DNA of 64,000 nt from CAVRCA01 sp963719345 (GCA_963719345.1 CAVRCA010000001.1:620001-684000), one strand, 5' to 3'. Positions 16,830 through 26,374 are shown, counted from the first letter of the stretch. Notes: generated from the sequence alone by a model not told the origin. Program-made: numbers and translations.

Positions 16830-17509
16830 TGAAAGCCGCCATCGTCCTCTTCCCCGGCATCAACCGCGACCGCGACATGGCGATCGCGCTCGCCGCCTCG
16901 TTCGGAAAGGCGCCGGGAAAAATTTGGCACACCGAGACCGACCTCGGCGGGGTCGATCTGGTGGTGCTGCCGGGCGGGTTCAGCTACGGCGATTACCTCC
17001 GTTGCGGCGCCATGGCGGCGCACTCGCCGGTGATGGCGGCGATCCGCGACCACGTCGCCCGGGGCGGCTACGTGCTCGGGGTGTGCAACGGCTTCCAGAT
17101 CCTCACCGAGGCCGGCCTGCTGCCGGGGTCCCTGCTGCGCAACGCTTCGCTGCGCTTCCTCTCGCGTGACTGCCATCTGCGGGTCGAGCGGGCGGACACC
17201 GCCTTTACCGGCCGCTACCAGCGGAGCCAGGTCTTTCGCGCTCCGATGGCTCACGGCGACGGCAACTACTACGCCGACGACGCCACGCTGGACCGGCTGG
17301 AGGGCGAAGGGCTGGTGGCGTTCCGCTACGTCACCCCCGGCGGCGAGACGACGGACGCAGCCAACCTCAACGGCAGTCGCCGGCACATCGCCGGGGTCTA
17401 CGGCCCGAATCTGCGCGTGCTCGGGCTGATGCCGCATCCCGAGGATCTCGTCGATCCGGCGGTGGGCGGCACCGACGGCAAGCCCCTGTTCGACAGCTTG
17501 GCTGCCTGA
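16829..17509 (+). CDS. purQ: FGAM synthase glutaminase subunit PurQ
   Basis: PurQ releases ammonia from glutamine for PurL. The 226-residue class I glutamine amidotransferase has its nucleophile in LGVCNGFQIL (Cys near residue 86) and the His/Glu pair in LMPHPEDLV near 200. The PGGFSYGDYLRCGAMA oxyanion region is normal. The ATG at 16829 shares a base with the purS TGA, so translation is coupled. A GTG at 16826 is the only alternative. Confidence 0.96.
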   Translation: MKAAIVLFPGINRDRDMAIALAASFGKAPGKIWHTETDLGGVDLVVLPGGFSYGDYLRCGAMAAHSPVMAAIRDHVARGGYVLGVCNGFQILTEAGLLPGSLLRNASLRFLSRDCHLRVERADTAFTGRYQRSQVFRAPMAHGDGNYYADDATLDRLEGEGLVAFRYVTPGGETTDAANLNGSRRHIAGVYGPNLRVLGLMPHPEDLVDPAVGGTDGKPLFDSLAA

Positions 17510-17513
17510 CCGC

Positions 17514-19706
17514 ATGCCCGAGGTGGGGGAAAAGCTTGCCCGCGAGTTCGGGCTGAGCGCTGACGAATACGCGAAAATGTTGACGATCCTGGGCCGCATT
17601 CCGACGCTGACGGAACTCGGCGTGTTCAGCGTCATGTGGTCGGAGCACTGCTCCTACAAATCGTCCCGCCTGTGGTTGCGTCAGCTGCCCACGACGGCGC
17701 CCTGGGTCATCCATGGACCGGGGGAGAACGCCGGGGTGGTCGCGGTCGGCGACGGGCTCGCCGCCGTGTTCAAGATGGAGAGCCACAATCACCCGAGCTT
17801 CATCGAGCCGTATCAGGGCGCGGCGACCGGCGTCGGCGGCATCATGCGGGACGTTTTCACGATGGGCGCCCGGCCGATCGCCAACCTGAACGCGCTGCGC
17901 TTCGGTCGGCCGAACCATCCGCGGACCCGCCGAATCGTCGATGGCGTGGTGCGCGGCATCGGCGGCTACGGCAATTGCGTCGGCGTCCCGACGGTCGGCG
18001 GCGAGGTCAATTTCCACCCGGCCTACGACGGCAATCCGCTGGTCAACGCGATGACGGTCGGCATCGCCCCGGCCGACCGTATTTTCCTGAGTGCTGCCGC
18101 CGGGGTCGGCAATCCGGTCGTCTACGTGGGTTCGAAAACCGGTCGCGACGGCATCCATGGCGCGACCATGGCGTCCACCGAGTTCGGCGCCGATTCGGAG
18201 GAAAAACGGCCGACCGTGCAGGTCGGCGACCCGTTCACCGAAAAGCTGCTGATCGAGGCGTGCCTCGAGTTGATGGCGACCGACGCGATCGTCGCCATCC
18301 AGGACATGGGGGCCGCCGGGCTGACCAGTTCCTCGGTGGAGATGGCCGGCAAGGGCGGGGTCGGCATCGAACTCGACCTCGACGCGGTGCCGCAACGCGA
18401 GACCGGCATGACCGCCTACGAGATGATGCTCTCGGAAAGCCAGGAGCGGATGCTGATGGTGCTGCGCCCGGAGCGCGAGGCGGCGGCGCGGGCGATTTTT
18501 TCCAAGTGGGAGCTCGACTTTGCCGTAATCGGGCGGCTGACCGACACCGGTCGCATCGTGGTGCGCCACCGGGGAGCGGTCGAAGCCGACATCAAGCTGG
18601 CGCCGCTCGCCGACGAGGCGCCGCTGTACCACCGTCCGACCGCGGAGCATCCGAAGCTGCCGACGCTCAATGCGGGGCGGATCGAGGACCGGTTGGGTCT
18701 GGCGGCCGGCTTGCTGCGTCTGGTCGCCTGTCCTGATCTCTGCTCGCGCGCCTGGGTGTGGGATCAGTACGACAGCACGGTGGGCGGTCAGACCGTCAAG
18801 CGCCCCGGGGCGGCCGACGCGGCGGTGGTCCGGCTAGAGGGGCTCGAGCGGGCACTCGCGCTGACCACCGACTGCACGCCCCGCTATTGTGCCGCCGACC
18901 CGGAGGCGGGCGCCGCGCAGGCGGTGGCCGAGGCATGGCGCAACCTCACCGCGGTCGGGGCGAGGCCGCTGGCCATCACCGACAACATGAATTTCGGCAA
19001 CCCGGAAAAGCCCGAGATCATGGGTCAGTTCGCCGCCGCCATCCGCGGCATGGCCGAGGCCTGTCGCGTGCTCGACTTCCCGGTCGTGTCGGGCAATGTC
19101 TCGCTCTATAACGAGACCGAGGGGCAGGCGATCCTGCCGACGCCGGCGATCGGTGGTCTCGGGGTGCTCGACCGGGCCGCCGTGGCGGTCGGCCTGGCGC
19201 TGCCGCCCTGGCTCGATCTCGTGCTCATCGGCGACACGAGGGGCTGGCTCGGCCAGTCGCTTTGGCTGCGCGAGATCAGCGGCCGCGAGGAGGGCGCCCC
19301 ACCCCCGGTGGATCTCGCCGCCGAACGCCGCAACGGCGATTTCGTCCGCGGCCAGATCGAGGCCGGGCTGGTGCGCGCCTGCCACGACGTGTCGGATGGC
19401 GGGCTGCTCGTGGCGGTTGCCGAAATGACAATGGCGAGCGGGGTCGGCGCGCGGCTCAGCACCGGGCCGCGCGACATTCCGGGCCATGCCTTCTGGTTCG
19501 GCGAGGATCAGGGCCGCTACGTGCTGGCCGTCGCCAACTCGGTCGCCCTCATCCGCAGCGCCGAAGCGGCTGGCGTCCCCGCAATCCGCATCGGGCACAG
19601 CGGCGGACAGGATTTGACACTGCCCGACGGCGGAACCATATCGATACGGGCGTTGCGTGCCGCCCATGAGCGGTTCTTCCCGCAATGGATGGACGAGCCC
19701 GCCTGA
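17514..19706 (+). CDS. purL: FGAM synthase large subunit PurL
   Basis: PurL is the ATP-dependent amidating subunit that turns FGAR into FGAM. The 730-residue protein is the small-PurL type that needs PurS and PurQ, both of which are encoded just upstream. Conserved blocks include FSVMWSEHCSYKSSRLWL near 40, MESHNHPSFIEPYQGAATG near 92, GVGGIMRDVFTMGARPIA near 107, and TDNMNFGNPEKPEIMGQF near 490. It starts 4 bp after purQ. Confidence 0.97.
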   Translation: MPEVGEKLAREFGLSADEYAKMLTILGRIPTLTELGVFSVMWSEHCSYKSSRLWLRQLPTTAPWVIHGPGENAGVVAVGDGLAAVFKMESHNHPSFIEPYQGAATGVGGIMRDVFTMGARPIANLNALRFGRPNHPRTRRIVDGVVRGIGGYGNCVGVPTVGGEVNFHPAYDGNPLVNAMTVGIAPADRIFLSAAAGVGNPVVYVGSKTGRDGIHGATMASTEFGADSEEKRPTVQVGDPFTEKLLIEACLELMATDAIVAIQDMGAAGLTSSSVEMAGKGGVGIELDLDAVPQRETGMTAYEMMLSESQERMLMVLRPEREAAARAIFSKWELDFAVIGRLTDTGRIVVRHRGAVEADIKLAPLADEAPLYHRPTAEHPKLPTLNAGRIEDRLGLAAGLLRLVACPDLCSRAWVWDQYDSTVGGQTVKRPGAADAAVVRLEGLERALALTTDCTPRYCAADPEAGAAQAVAEAWRNLTAVGARPLAITDNMNFGNPEKPEIMGQFAAAIRGMAEACRVLDFPVVSGNVSLYNETEGQAILPTPAIGGLGVLDRAAVAVGLALPPWLDLVLIGDTRGWLGQSLWLREISGREEGAPPPVDLAAERRNGDFVRGQIEAGLVRACHDVSDGGLLVAVAEMTMASGVGARLSTGPRDIPGHAFWFGEDQGRYVLAVANSVALIRSAEAAGVPAIRIGHSGGQDLTLPDGGTISIRALRAAHERFFPQWMDEPA

Positions 19707-19732
19707 ACCGGACGCGCGAGAGGACCGAGACG

Positions 19733-20323
19733 ATGGCCATGTCGGCGGGCGAGATCGAGGCGCTAATCAAGACCGCGCTTCCCGACGCGCAGGTCGCGAT
19801 CGAGGATCTCGCCGGTGATGGCGACCACTACGCCGCGACGGTGGTCAGCGAACAGTTCCGCGGGATTTCCCGTGTCAGGCAGCACCAGATCGTCTACGCC
19901 GCGTTGAGCGGCCGGATGGGGGGCGAGCTTCACGCCCTCGCCCTGCAAACCTCCGCCCCCGAATCAGGAGATTTTTTCCAGATGGCCAACGAAGTGTTCG
20001 ACCGCATCCAGTCCGAGATCGGCGCCAGCCCGGTGATGCTGTATATGAAGGGCACGCCGATGTTCCCGCAATGCGGCTTCTCGGCCCGGGTGGTGCAGAT
20101 CCTGTCGCACCTGAACGTCCCGTTCAACAGCGCCAACGTCCTCGAGGACGACGGGCTGCGCGAGGGCGTCAAGCAGTTCTCCAGTTGGCCGACGGTGCCG
20201 CAGCTTTATGTGGGCGGCGAGTTTGTCGGCGGCTGCGACATCGTGACCGAGATGTTTCAGTCCGGCGAGCTGGAGACCCTGCTCAAGGACAAGGGCGTCC
20301 CGCACGAAGCATCGGCGGCGTAG
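19733..20323 (+). CDS. BolA - monothiol glutaredoxin (Grx4/GrxD type) in one frame
   Basis: One 196-residue reading frame joins two normally separate proteins. Residues 1-76 are a BolA-family domain (LAGDGDHYAATVVSE, RVRQHQIVYAALSGRMGGELHALALQTSAP). Residues 84-196 are a monothiol glutaredoxin with the CGFS active site at about 114-117, the WPTVPQLYVGGEFVGGCDI cis-Pro block and the GSH-binding end. These proteins cooperate in [2Fe-2S] trafficking. An AGGAG and ATG at the junction (about 19967 and 19982) look like the original grxD start. Losing one T after the codons for TSAP would both delete the BolA stop and create this in-frame fusion. It may therefore be a real fusion or a one-base sequence error. 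Confidence 0.88.
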   Translation: MAMSAGEIEALIKTALPDAQVAIEDLAGDGDHYAATVVSEQFRGISRVRQHQIVYAALSGRMGGELHALALQTSAPESGDFFQMANEVFDRIQSEIGASPVMLYMKGTPMFPQCGFSARVVQILSHLNVPFNSANVLEDDGLREGVKQFSSWPTVPQLYVGGEFVGGCDIVTEMFQSGELETLLKDKGVPHEASAA

Positions 20324-20337
20324 TCCCCGTCACCATC

Positions 20338-20420
20338 GTCATGCCCGGACTTGTTCCGGGCATCCATTCTACGTTCTGCCAAGCGGCAGGATGGATTGCC
20401 GGGACAGGCCCGGCAATGAC
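20338..20420. repeat. Palindromic intergenic repeat, copy A
   Basis: The copy runs from GTCATGCCCGGAC to CCCGGCAATGAC. The left arm (GCCCGGACTTGTTCCGGGC) and right arm (TGCCGGGACAGGCCCGGCA) are each near-perfect hairpins separated by a variable middle. It lies between the convergent ends of the BolA-Grx gene and moaA. Two related copies occur at 60124-60210 and 60433-60520. Elements of this kind are dispersed in many alphaproteobacterial genomes. Confidence 0.8.
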
Positions 20421-20456
20421 CGGTAGGTCGATGTCGTCCCACCATACAGTGATGGC

Positions 20457-21443
20457 TCATCCGCCCGTCACGCTCATATGGCGTGACACGGCCGGGCGGT
20501 CGTGGCGGCGATCGATGATGAAATCGTGCCCCTTCGGCTTGCGGCCGATCGCCTCGACGATGGCCTGGTCGAGCTGGGCATCGGTCGCGCCGGCGCGCAG
20601 CACGCCACGCAGGTCGGCCTGGTCGTCCTGGCCGAGGCACATGTACAGGGTTCCGGTGCAGGTCAGCCGCACCCGATTGCAGCTCTCGCAGAAATTGTGC
20701 GTCATCGGCGTGATGAAGCCGACCCGCCGGCCGGTCTGCTCCACCGTGAAATACCGTGCCGGTCCGCCGGTCCGGTACGCCGTCTCCGCCAGGGTCCAGC
20801 GCCGTCGCAGACGTCCGCGCACGATGGACAGCGGCAGATACTGGTCGGTGCGGTCGCCGGTGATCTCACCCATCGGCATGGTCTCGATCAGGCACAGGTC
20901 GAACCCATGCTCGCCGCACCAGGCGAGCATGCCGTCGAAATCGTTCTCGTTGACGCCCTTCATCGCCACGGCGTTGATCTTCACGGCCAGACCGGCGGCC
21001 TTGGCGGCGAAGATGCCGTCCAGGGTCTGTTCGATGCGCCCCCAGCGGGTGATGGCCGCGAACTTGGCCGCGTCAAGCGTGTCCAGCGAAACGTTCACCC
21101 GGCGCACGCCCGCCGCGTGCAGCGCCTCGGCGTGCTTGGCGAGCTGCGTGCCATTGGTGGTGACGGTGAGCTCGTCGAGCCCGTCGCCGATCCGGCGGCC
21201 GAGCGAGCCAAACAGCGACATGACGTTCCGACGCACCAGCGGCTCGCCGCCGGTGATGCGGATCTTGCGGGTGCCAAGCCGGATGAACGCCCCGCAGATG
21301 CGGTCCAGCTCCTCCAAGGTGAGCAACTCGGCCTTGGGCAAGAAACTCATGTCCTCCGCCATGCAGTAGACGCAGCGAAGGTCGCACCGGTCGGTGACGG
21401 AGACGCGGAGATAGGTGATGGATCGGCCGAACGGGTCGATCAT
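20457..21443 (-). CDS. moaA: GTP 3',8-cyclase (molybdenum cofactor synthesis)
   Basis: MoaA is the radical-SAM enzyme that makes 3',8-cH2GTP, the first step of molybdopterin synthesis. The 328-residue protein has the radical-SAM cluster CDLRCVYC near residues 20-27, ITGGEPLVRR near 64, and the second 4Fe-4S cluster in FCESCNRVRLTCTGTLYMC near 245-263. It ends in the functionally important Gly-Gly tail (SVTGG). I chose the ATG at 21443, which gives MIDPFGRSITYLRVSVTDRC; the frame stays open to 21527, but that extension is not conserved. An AGGAG lies about 12 bases upstream. Confidence 0.95.
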   Translation of the reverse strand: MIDPFGRSITYLRVSVTDRCDLRCVYCMAEDMSFLPKAELLTLEELDRICGAFIRLGTRKIRITGGEPLVRRNVMSLFGSLGRRIGDGLDELTVTTNGTQLAKHAEALHAAGVRRVNVSLDTLDAAKFAAITRWGRIEQTLDGIFAAKAAGLAVKINAVAMKGVNENDFDGMLAWCGEHGFDLCLIETMPMGEITGDRTDQYLPLSIVRGRLRRRWTLAETAYRTGGPARYFTVEQTGRRVGFITPMTHNFCESCNRVRLTCTGTLYMCLGQDDQADLRGVLRAGATDAQLDQAIVEAIGRKPKGHDFIIDRRHDRPAVSRHMSVTGG

Positions 21444-21540
21444 GGTCGGGCAAAGCTCCTGTGAGCCCCTGAGGTGCGCCATCGGAGCCGGTTGTTCAAG
21501 CCCCGGCGACGGCGCACCCAGCATCACGATCAGACCCGAT

Positions 21541-21593
21541 GCGTCCCGGCTGCCCGGCCATGCCGCTGCAATTCGTGCAGCCGGTCGGGACGC
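21541..21593 (-). other. Strong stem-loop between the transglycosylase gene and moaA
   Basis: GCGTCCCG (21541-21548) pairs with CGGGACGC (21586-21593), enclosing CCGGC/GCCGG pairs and an inner CTGCA/TGCAG hairpin. It follows the stop of the transglycosylase gene by two bases and precedes moaA by about 100 bases in the same direction. No U-tract follows. It could end the upstream transcript, stabilise it, or be part of a moaA leader. A known RNA, the Moco motif, precedes moaA in some Proteobacteria, but I cannot match it from sequence alone. Confidence 0.45.
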
Positions 21594-21595
21594 CG

Positions 21596-22567
21596 CTAAC
21601 CCGCCGGTATTGTCAGCAGCCGCTTGAAGCTCGGTACGCTGGCGGGAAGCGTGCTCGGGTCCACGGCGGTCAGGGCGGCGTTGAAGAAGCGGACGAAGCG
21701 GTCGACGTGGTTGGGTGTGCCAATCGGATACTGCCGCAAGCGCCAGCGATTGGCCGGAGTGCCTTCGTAGTAGAGGCCGCCGGCGTTGTAGGCGGCGGCG
21801 ACCAGAGGCGGGTCGAACCGGGTCTCCCGCGCCTGCAGGAAGATGTAGGCCGCACCGGCACCGATCGATTTCTGCGGATCCGCCAACGCGTCCAACGAGA
21901 GGTCGGGGTTGCCGAGCGCCGTGCGGGCGGTGCTGAGCAGGGTCTGCATCAACCCGCAGGACACGCGGCTTGGGGTGCGTGCCGGGTCTGCCGTGTCGCA
22001 GCCGGGTTCGCGTCGGAGCGCCCCGGCGACCCCGCTGCTTTCGGTGCAGATGCAGGCGACCACGAGCTCGATGGGCACGTTCGCCTTCTGCGCCGTCAGC
22101 GCCGATGCGAGCGGCTGGGCAAAATTGCGCAGCACCTGCGCCGCAAGCTCCCGCTCGGCCGCCGATGGCGTGTCTGCGGGATCACCGCCGTCGCGGTTCT
22201 GGATGAGGATGCCCTGGGCGGTCAGGCTCCACGAGCAGCCGTCCTTGTAGCGATCATGCTGGGTCTTGAGCTCGGTCAGCACGGCTGGCGTCAGAATGGC
22301 GCCGCCGCCGAGATCGGCTACCGCGATCTGGGAGACAGGGGCGCCGGGGAACAGCCGGCTCCAGGTGGCGACGCCGACGATGCCGTCGGCGGCCAGCCCG
22401 GAGCGTCGCTGGAACTGAATGACGGCGCTCTCGGTCGCGCGTCCGTAGAGCCCGTCGGTGTCGACGTTCAGGCCGATGGCGCGAAGCCGTTGCTGGATCG
22501 CCAGGACGTCGTCGCCCTGCGCCATCGGCGAGGCAACCCACATCTGCCTGTTCATGTCGGTGTTCAT
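21596..22567 (-). CDS. Peptidoglycan-binding, lytic-transglycosylase-like protein
   Basis: The 323-residue protein has an N-terminal PG_binding_1 domain (about 15-72, with AIQQRLRAIGLNVDTDGLYG and FQRRSGLAADGIVG). Its C-terminal transglycosylase SLT-like domain (about 160-300) carries a candidate catalytic Glu in CICTESSGV, then SCGLMQTLLSTA and AAYNAGGLYYEG as in SLT enzymes. No signal peptide is visible. It may therefore be exported another way, work in lysis, or act on peptidoglycan delivered by a partner. Its start overlaps the stop of the upstream lipoprotein gene by 4 bases (ATGA). Confidence 0.85.
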   Translation of the reverse strand: MNTDMNRQMWVASPMAQGDDVLAIQQRLRAIGLNVDTDGLYGRATESAVIQFQRRSGLAADGIVGVATWSRLFPGAPVSQIAVADLGGGAILTPAVLTELKTQHDRYKDGCSWSLTAQGILIQNRDGGDPADTPSAAERELAAQVLRNFAQPLASALTAQKANVPIELVVACICTESSGVAGALRREPGCDTADPARTPSRVSCGLMQTLLSTARTALGNPDLSLDALADPQKSIGAGAAYIFLQARETRFDPPLVAAAYNAGGLYYEGTPANRWRLRQYPIGTPNHVDRFVRFFNAALTAVDPSTLPASVPSFKRLLTIPAG

Positions 22568-23217
22568 CCACAGCTCCGCTGCTGCATCTGCATGGCGATC
22601 AGCTGCCGCAATCCCGCGGCTCGTGTGTCGAGGTCCGCGGCGTCCGTAGCGGCGGCAAGCTGGACCGAGGCGTCACGCAGCCGGGCGCACGCCTGCGCGC
22701 TCACGGTCTCCTGCGCCAGCACGTGATTGACCGTCGCATCCGCCTGATAGTAGCCGGCATACGGCGCGCCTCCCGGCAGCAGGGCCAGGCTGGACGCCAC
22801 CGCATCGAGCTCGCGCGCGTCCTGCTGGCGCTCGCCCGTTGCTTTCGGTGCGTTGTCGCGAGCGATCTTCAGCGCGTTGGCAAGGCCGCGCGTGGCGGCG
22901 AGCCGATCGCCGTCCGCTGCCGCCGCGGGCAACAGCGCCACCGCATGACGGAAGGCGCGTACTGCACAGAGCCGCATGGCGGCACGTTCCGCCTCGCCCG
23001 AAACCTCGGTCAGCCGCTCGCATGCGGCGCCCTGCTCGATGGCGAGGCGGACGCACACCGGATCTGCTGCGTCGCAAGCGAGCGTCGCCGATGCGACGGC
23101 ACGATCACCGGCCGACTGGAAGGTCTGTAGCTGCTGAAGGTCGGCGCTGTCGGGGTGGCCACAGCAGGCCGGCAATACCGCCAGCCACAGGGCGGTCAAT
23201 CGCCATCCGGCTCTCAT
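22564..23217 (-). CDS. Predicted lipoprotein of unknown function
   Basis: The 217-residue protein starts with a short hydrophobic signal and a lipobox-like VLPACC near residues 14-19, so it is probably a lipoprotein. The remainder is Ala-rich and helical, with several Cys residues (LACDAADPVCVRL, GAACERL, MRLCAVRAF). I recognise no family. It overlaps its neighbours on both sides by 4 bases (ATGA), so it belongs to one operon with the membrane protein upstream and the transglycosylase downstream. Confidence 0.7.
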   Translation of the reverse strand: MRAGWRLTALWLAVLPACCGHPDSADLQQLQTFQSAGDRAVASATLACDAADPVCVRLAIEQGAACERLTEVSGEAERAAMRLCAVRAFRHAVALLPAAAADGDRLAATRGLANALKIARDNAPKATGERQQDARELDAVASSLALLPGGAPYAGYYQADATVNHVLAQETVSAQACARLRDASVQLAAATDAADLDTRAAGLRQLIAMQMQQRSCG

Positions 23218-24995
23218 TGCCGCTGGTCCGTCTGCTCGCGGTGCTGGGTCGCCAGCGTGACGGCCTTGCCGAGGGCGTCCTCGGCCAAGCCGGACAAGCG
23301 ATCCGGCCCGAGGTCGAGCTTGGCCAAGCCCCTCACGAGGTAGACCAGACGCTCGATCTCCGACCCTGATCGCGGATCGACTGCGAGGCGTCCGGCGGCT
23401 GTGACGAGATCGGCAAGTCCGACACTGCGCGCGGGCTGGTCGCCGAGTGCCGGGATGTCGATGCTGCCCGCCAACTGCGAGCGCGCGTGCACGAACACGA
23501 GGCTACCGCGGTACTGGGAGATGGCTTCGGCGAGTTCCTGTTCCGAATGGAACCGGTCGCGCAAGCCAAGCCCCTGACCGGGTGCGAACAGCTCCGCGGC
23601 CAGCGCGGCGGTCGGCAGCGGGTCACCGGCATTGTCGGTCCGCAGCAGCTCGCGCATCAGTTCGGTGGCGAGTGCCGGGTCGTCGCTGCCGATACGGGCG
23701 CTCATCAGCGGCGCGAGCGCGGGATCGAGCGCGGCCAAGGCGGCGGTGCCGTCGACCGCGGGCGGCATGACCGACCGGGTCAACGGCTTGCGCAACAGCG
23801 CGGTCTCCCAGGCATCGAACTGCTCGCGCTGTTGCATCAGCTTGATCCCGGACAGCACGATGCCGCCGACCAGCCCGACCGGCCCGCCACTGAGGCCATT
23901 GACGATGGGCGCCAGCGCCCCGAGCGTCCCGCCGAGACCGGCCACGGCGTCGCCGAGAACGCCGGGCAGGCCGGCGTTCTGCACGGCGCCGAGCATGTCC
24001 TGCGCGCGGCCGAGAACGTCGCCGATCTTGCCGGCATCGGGGGTGCCGCTCAGCAGCGGGTCAATCACGTCGATCAGTCCGCCCGCCGCCCGGGTCAGGC
24101 CGGCGGCGTGCGAGACGACGCCGGTGCCCTCGTCAAAACCGTCGAGCGTGCCGAGAACCTGGTTGGCGATCTGCAGATCGGCTTTCACCTGCCGCAGTCC
24201 GGACTGGCCCTGGAGCACCAAATCCGGTTGGCCTGGCGGACCGGCCGCGTGCTGCACCGTTTCGATCGCATTCTGCAGCGCGATGGTCGCGCCGTGCGTG
24301 CGCTGCATGACCTGGTTCACGGCGGCGACGGCGTCGCCAACCTGCGAGCGGGTCTGTGCGACCGCGACCTGCGCCTGGTTGGCAGCCTGGCTTGCCGCAT
24401 CGGCAGCGGAGGACGCGGCGCGCGCGTTCTGGTCGCCGGCGCGGCTGGTGAAGTAGAAAGTAATGACGATACCAACGAAACCGCTGATCGCATCGCCGTT
24501 CGCCAACGCAAGCTGATTCTGCAACACCAAGACCAGCAAGCCGAAGACGATGACGTAGATCGAGATCAGCGCCCGTACCGAGCCCTCCGGAGCGCCGAGC
24601 GGCAACTGGGTGAGATAGGTGCGCCATGTGGCGTCGGTCTCGGTGGTCGCGGGCGACCAGAAAATCTTTTGCACCCGCAATGAGAGGAACATGAGGATGC
24701 CGGCGCTGAGCAGGATGAAGACGCCGGTGAGCACGAGCAGCCGGTTGGTGACGCTGCCTGGGTTCCGTTCGCCAATGGAGTGACCGGGGTGGTCGTCCGG
24801 CGGCCGGGTCAGGTCGAGCAGCGCGGCGCCGCCTTCCTCCGCCGCCCTGACGGCCCGCTCGATCCGGTGCTCCTGTCGGTCCGCCGACGCGGGATCGAGC
24901 GAAGGAGTGGTCTGACCGCTAGCCCCGCCGACCCAGCCGACGCATAGCAGGAGCAGCACGAAAACGCGGAAGCGCATTGGGGCAAGGACAGGCAT
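23214..24995 (-). CDS. Large Ala-rich membrane protein of unknown function
   Basis: The 593-residue protein has an N-terminal signal-like segment (MRFRVFVLLLLCVGWVGGASG). It then has three hydrophobic segments (LLVLTGVFILLSAGILMFLSL; SIYVIVFGLLVLVLQNQL; AISGFVGIVITFYF) within the first 200 residues. A long Ala/Gln-rich helical stretch follows (SAADAASQAANQAQVAVAQ onwards) that could form a coiled coil. After that come a Gly-rich hydrophobic patch (GLSGGPVGLVGGIVLSG) and a soluble C-terminus. I do not recognise a family. The ATG at 24995 has AGGAG about 11 bases upstream. The operon context suggests an envelope complex. Confidence 0.7.
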   Translation of the reverse strand: MPVLAPMRFRVFVLLLLCVGWVGGASGQTTPSLDPASADRQEHRIERAVRAAEEGGAALLDLTRPPDDHPGHSIGERNPGSVTNRLLVLTGVFILLSAGILMFLSLRVQKIFWSPATTETDATWRTYLTQLPLGAPEGSVRALISIYVIVFGLLVLVLQNQLALANGDAISGFVGIVITFYFTSRAGDQNARAASSAADAASQAANQAQVAVAQTRSQVGDAVAAVNQVMQRTHGATIALQNAIETVQHAAGPPGQPDLVLQGQSGLRQVKADLQIANQVLGTLDGFDEGTGVVSHAAGLTRAAGGLIDVIDPLLSGTPDAGKIGDVLGRAQDMLGAVQNAGLPGVLGDAVAGLGGTLGALAPIVNGLSGGPVGLVGGIVLSGIKLMQQREQFDAWETALLRKPLTRSVMPPAVDGTAALAALDPALAPLMSARIGSDDPALATELMRELLRTDNAGDPLPTAALAAELFAPGQGLGLRDRFHSEQELAEAISQYRGSLVFVHARSQLAGSIDIPALGDQPARSVGLADLVTAAGRLAVDPRSGSEIERLVYLVRGLAKLDLGPDRLSGLAEDALGKAVTLATQHREQTDQRQ

Positions 24996-25146
24996 TCGGT
25001 CGAGCGCTCCTGAACAAGTTAGGAGGCCTAACAACATAACGCCAGTGGCGGTTCAAGGTTATTTGATCAAAGCCAGCCCGGCGATGACCGGTCGGGATCA
25101 GTGCGACGCCGTGCGAAGCTCCCCGCCAGCGCCGGACTGAGGGCGC

Positions 25147-26374
25147 CTAAATCGAGGAGAGGACCGCCGGTGCGAGAGCCGGGGTCTTGGCGGCTGGATG
25201 CGAGGGATTGCGGAAGCGCAACTCGCCCTCCTCGATGCCGTCGGGAGCGGGCAGGCCGAACAGCTCCAGCCGGGAGGCGCAGGTGACCGCGACCACCGAG
25301 CGGGCATCCGCCTGGGTGAGGAACTGCCGCGCCTCTCCCTCGAGCTCCAGCGTCTCCCGCAAGCCGCGCCACTCGGTCCGATCGGTGTCCTCGATGAACA
25401 GCGCGAGGATGCCTGGCCGGGTGCCGGTCAGGCGCGTGGGCGCGATGGTGGCCAACCGCCGGCGAACCGCGACGGCGACCTCGTTCTCGCGCCCCGATCG
25501 GGCGGCCATGACGAACACCGCCTGCCCGGCGGCGGTGACGGACAGATGCGCCTCCGGCCCGAACTCCCGGCGCAGCGAGGACATCAGACCAAGTTCGTCG
25601 GCCTGCGCCGCGGCAAGCAGCAGCGGGTCGAGGCGCAGCACGACCGCTTCGTCGCGGTCCGCCCGGCGCTGCTCCTTGAGCATGTCGCGAATCCGGCCAT
25701 GCAGGCTGGAGAGCGCGTCGCCCTCCGCGGGTTCCTGGTGCAGGCCCCCTTTGAGCCCCTGCGGCAGGGTCATCTTCAGGATGTAGCGGCCGGGATGCGC
25801 CGCCAGCCAGGTCTGCAGGTCGGGGTCGATGCGGTCGGCAAGCTGGAACCACGCGCCGCGATGCAGGTCCCGTCCGGCATCGGCCGAGACGATGTCGCAC
25901 GCCACCTCGGCCTCGACCCCGCTCCGCGCGAGCAGCAGGTCGAACGGCGCGTCCGCCTCGAAGCAAGCGAACGCCACGTCGAAGCCGCGTGTCCGCTGCA
26001 GGGCGGCCGTGCGCAACAGGTGGAAGGCAGGCACCAGGGTCCCGTCGCCCTCGAGCGCAACCCGCAGCATGGCCTGAAGCCGCGCACGGCCGCGCGGGGT
26101 CAGCGAGTCGGCCAGCAAGGCCGCGTCCGCGGCGAGCGCGGCAAGGCGCAGCTCCGCCGGCGATCGCTCGCGATTGCTGGGCCGGCGCAGGCGCTCCAGG
26201 CGTCAGCTCGATGGCGTGGTATTGCAGCAGGGCGCGAGCGGCCCGTTTACCGGGTGCCACCATCCCTTGGATCGTGCGCAGGCGAGCGGCCCATTCGCGC
26301 CGGCCGATCAATTCGACAAAGGCGTCCAGGGCAGCGGCGTCGACAGTGGGGAGGTCTGGGAACATGGGCGGCAT
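25147..26374 (-). pseudogene. Unknown protein, one-base frameshift
   Basis: The N-terminal part reads from the ATG at 26374 (MPPMFPDLPTVDAAALDAF..., to QYHAIELT), and the rest continues in another frame to 25147. Removing one base near 26200 joins them as AIELRLERLRRPSNRERSPAEL, giving a protein of about 408 residues. It is rich in Leu, Arg and Ala, soluble, with no signal peptide or motif I recognise. Both parts keep strong GC-rich coding bias, so the break is probably recent or a sequencing error. It is upstream of, and probably in the operon with, the membrane protein, lipoprotein and transglycosylase genes. Confidence 0.65.

Noticed and set aside
20457..21527. Longer moaA start at 21527
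   Set aside because: The extra 28 residues precede the conserved MIDPFGRSITYLRVSVTDRC start and show no conservation.
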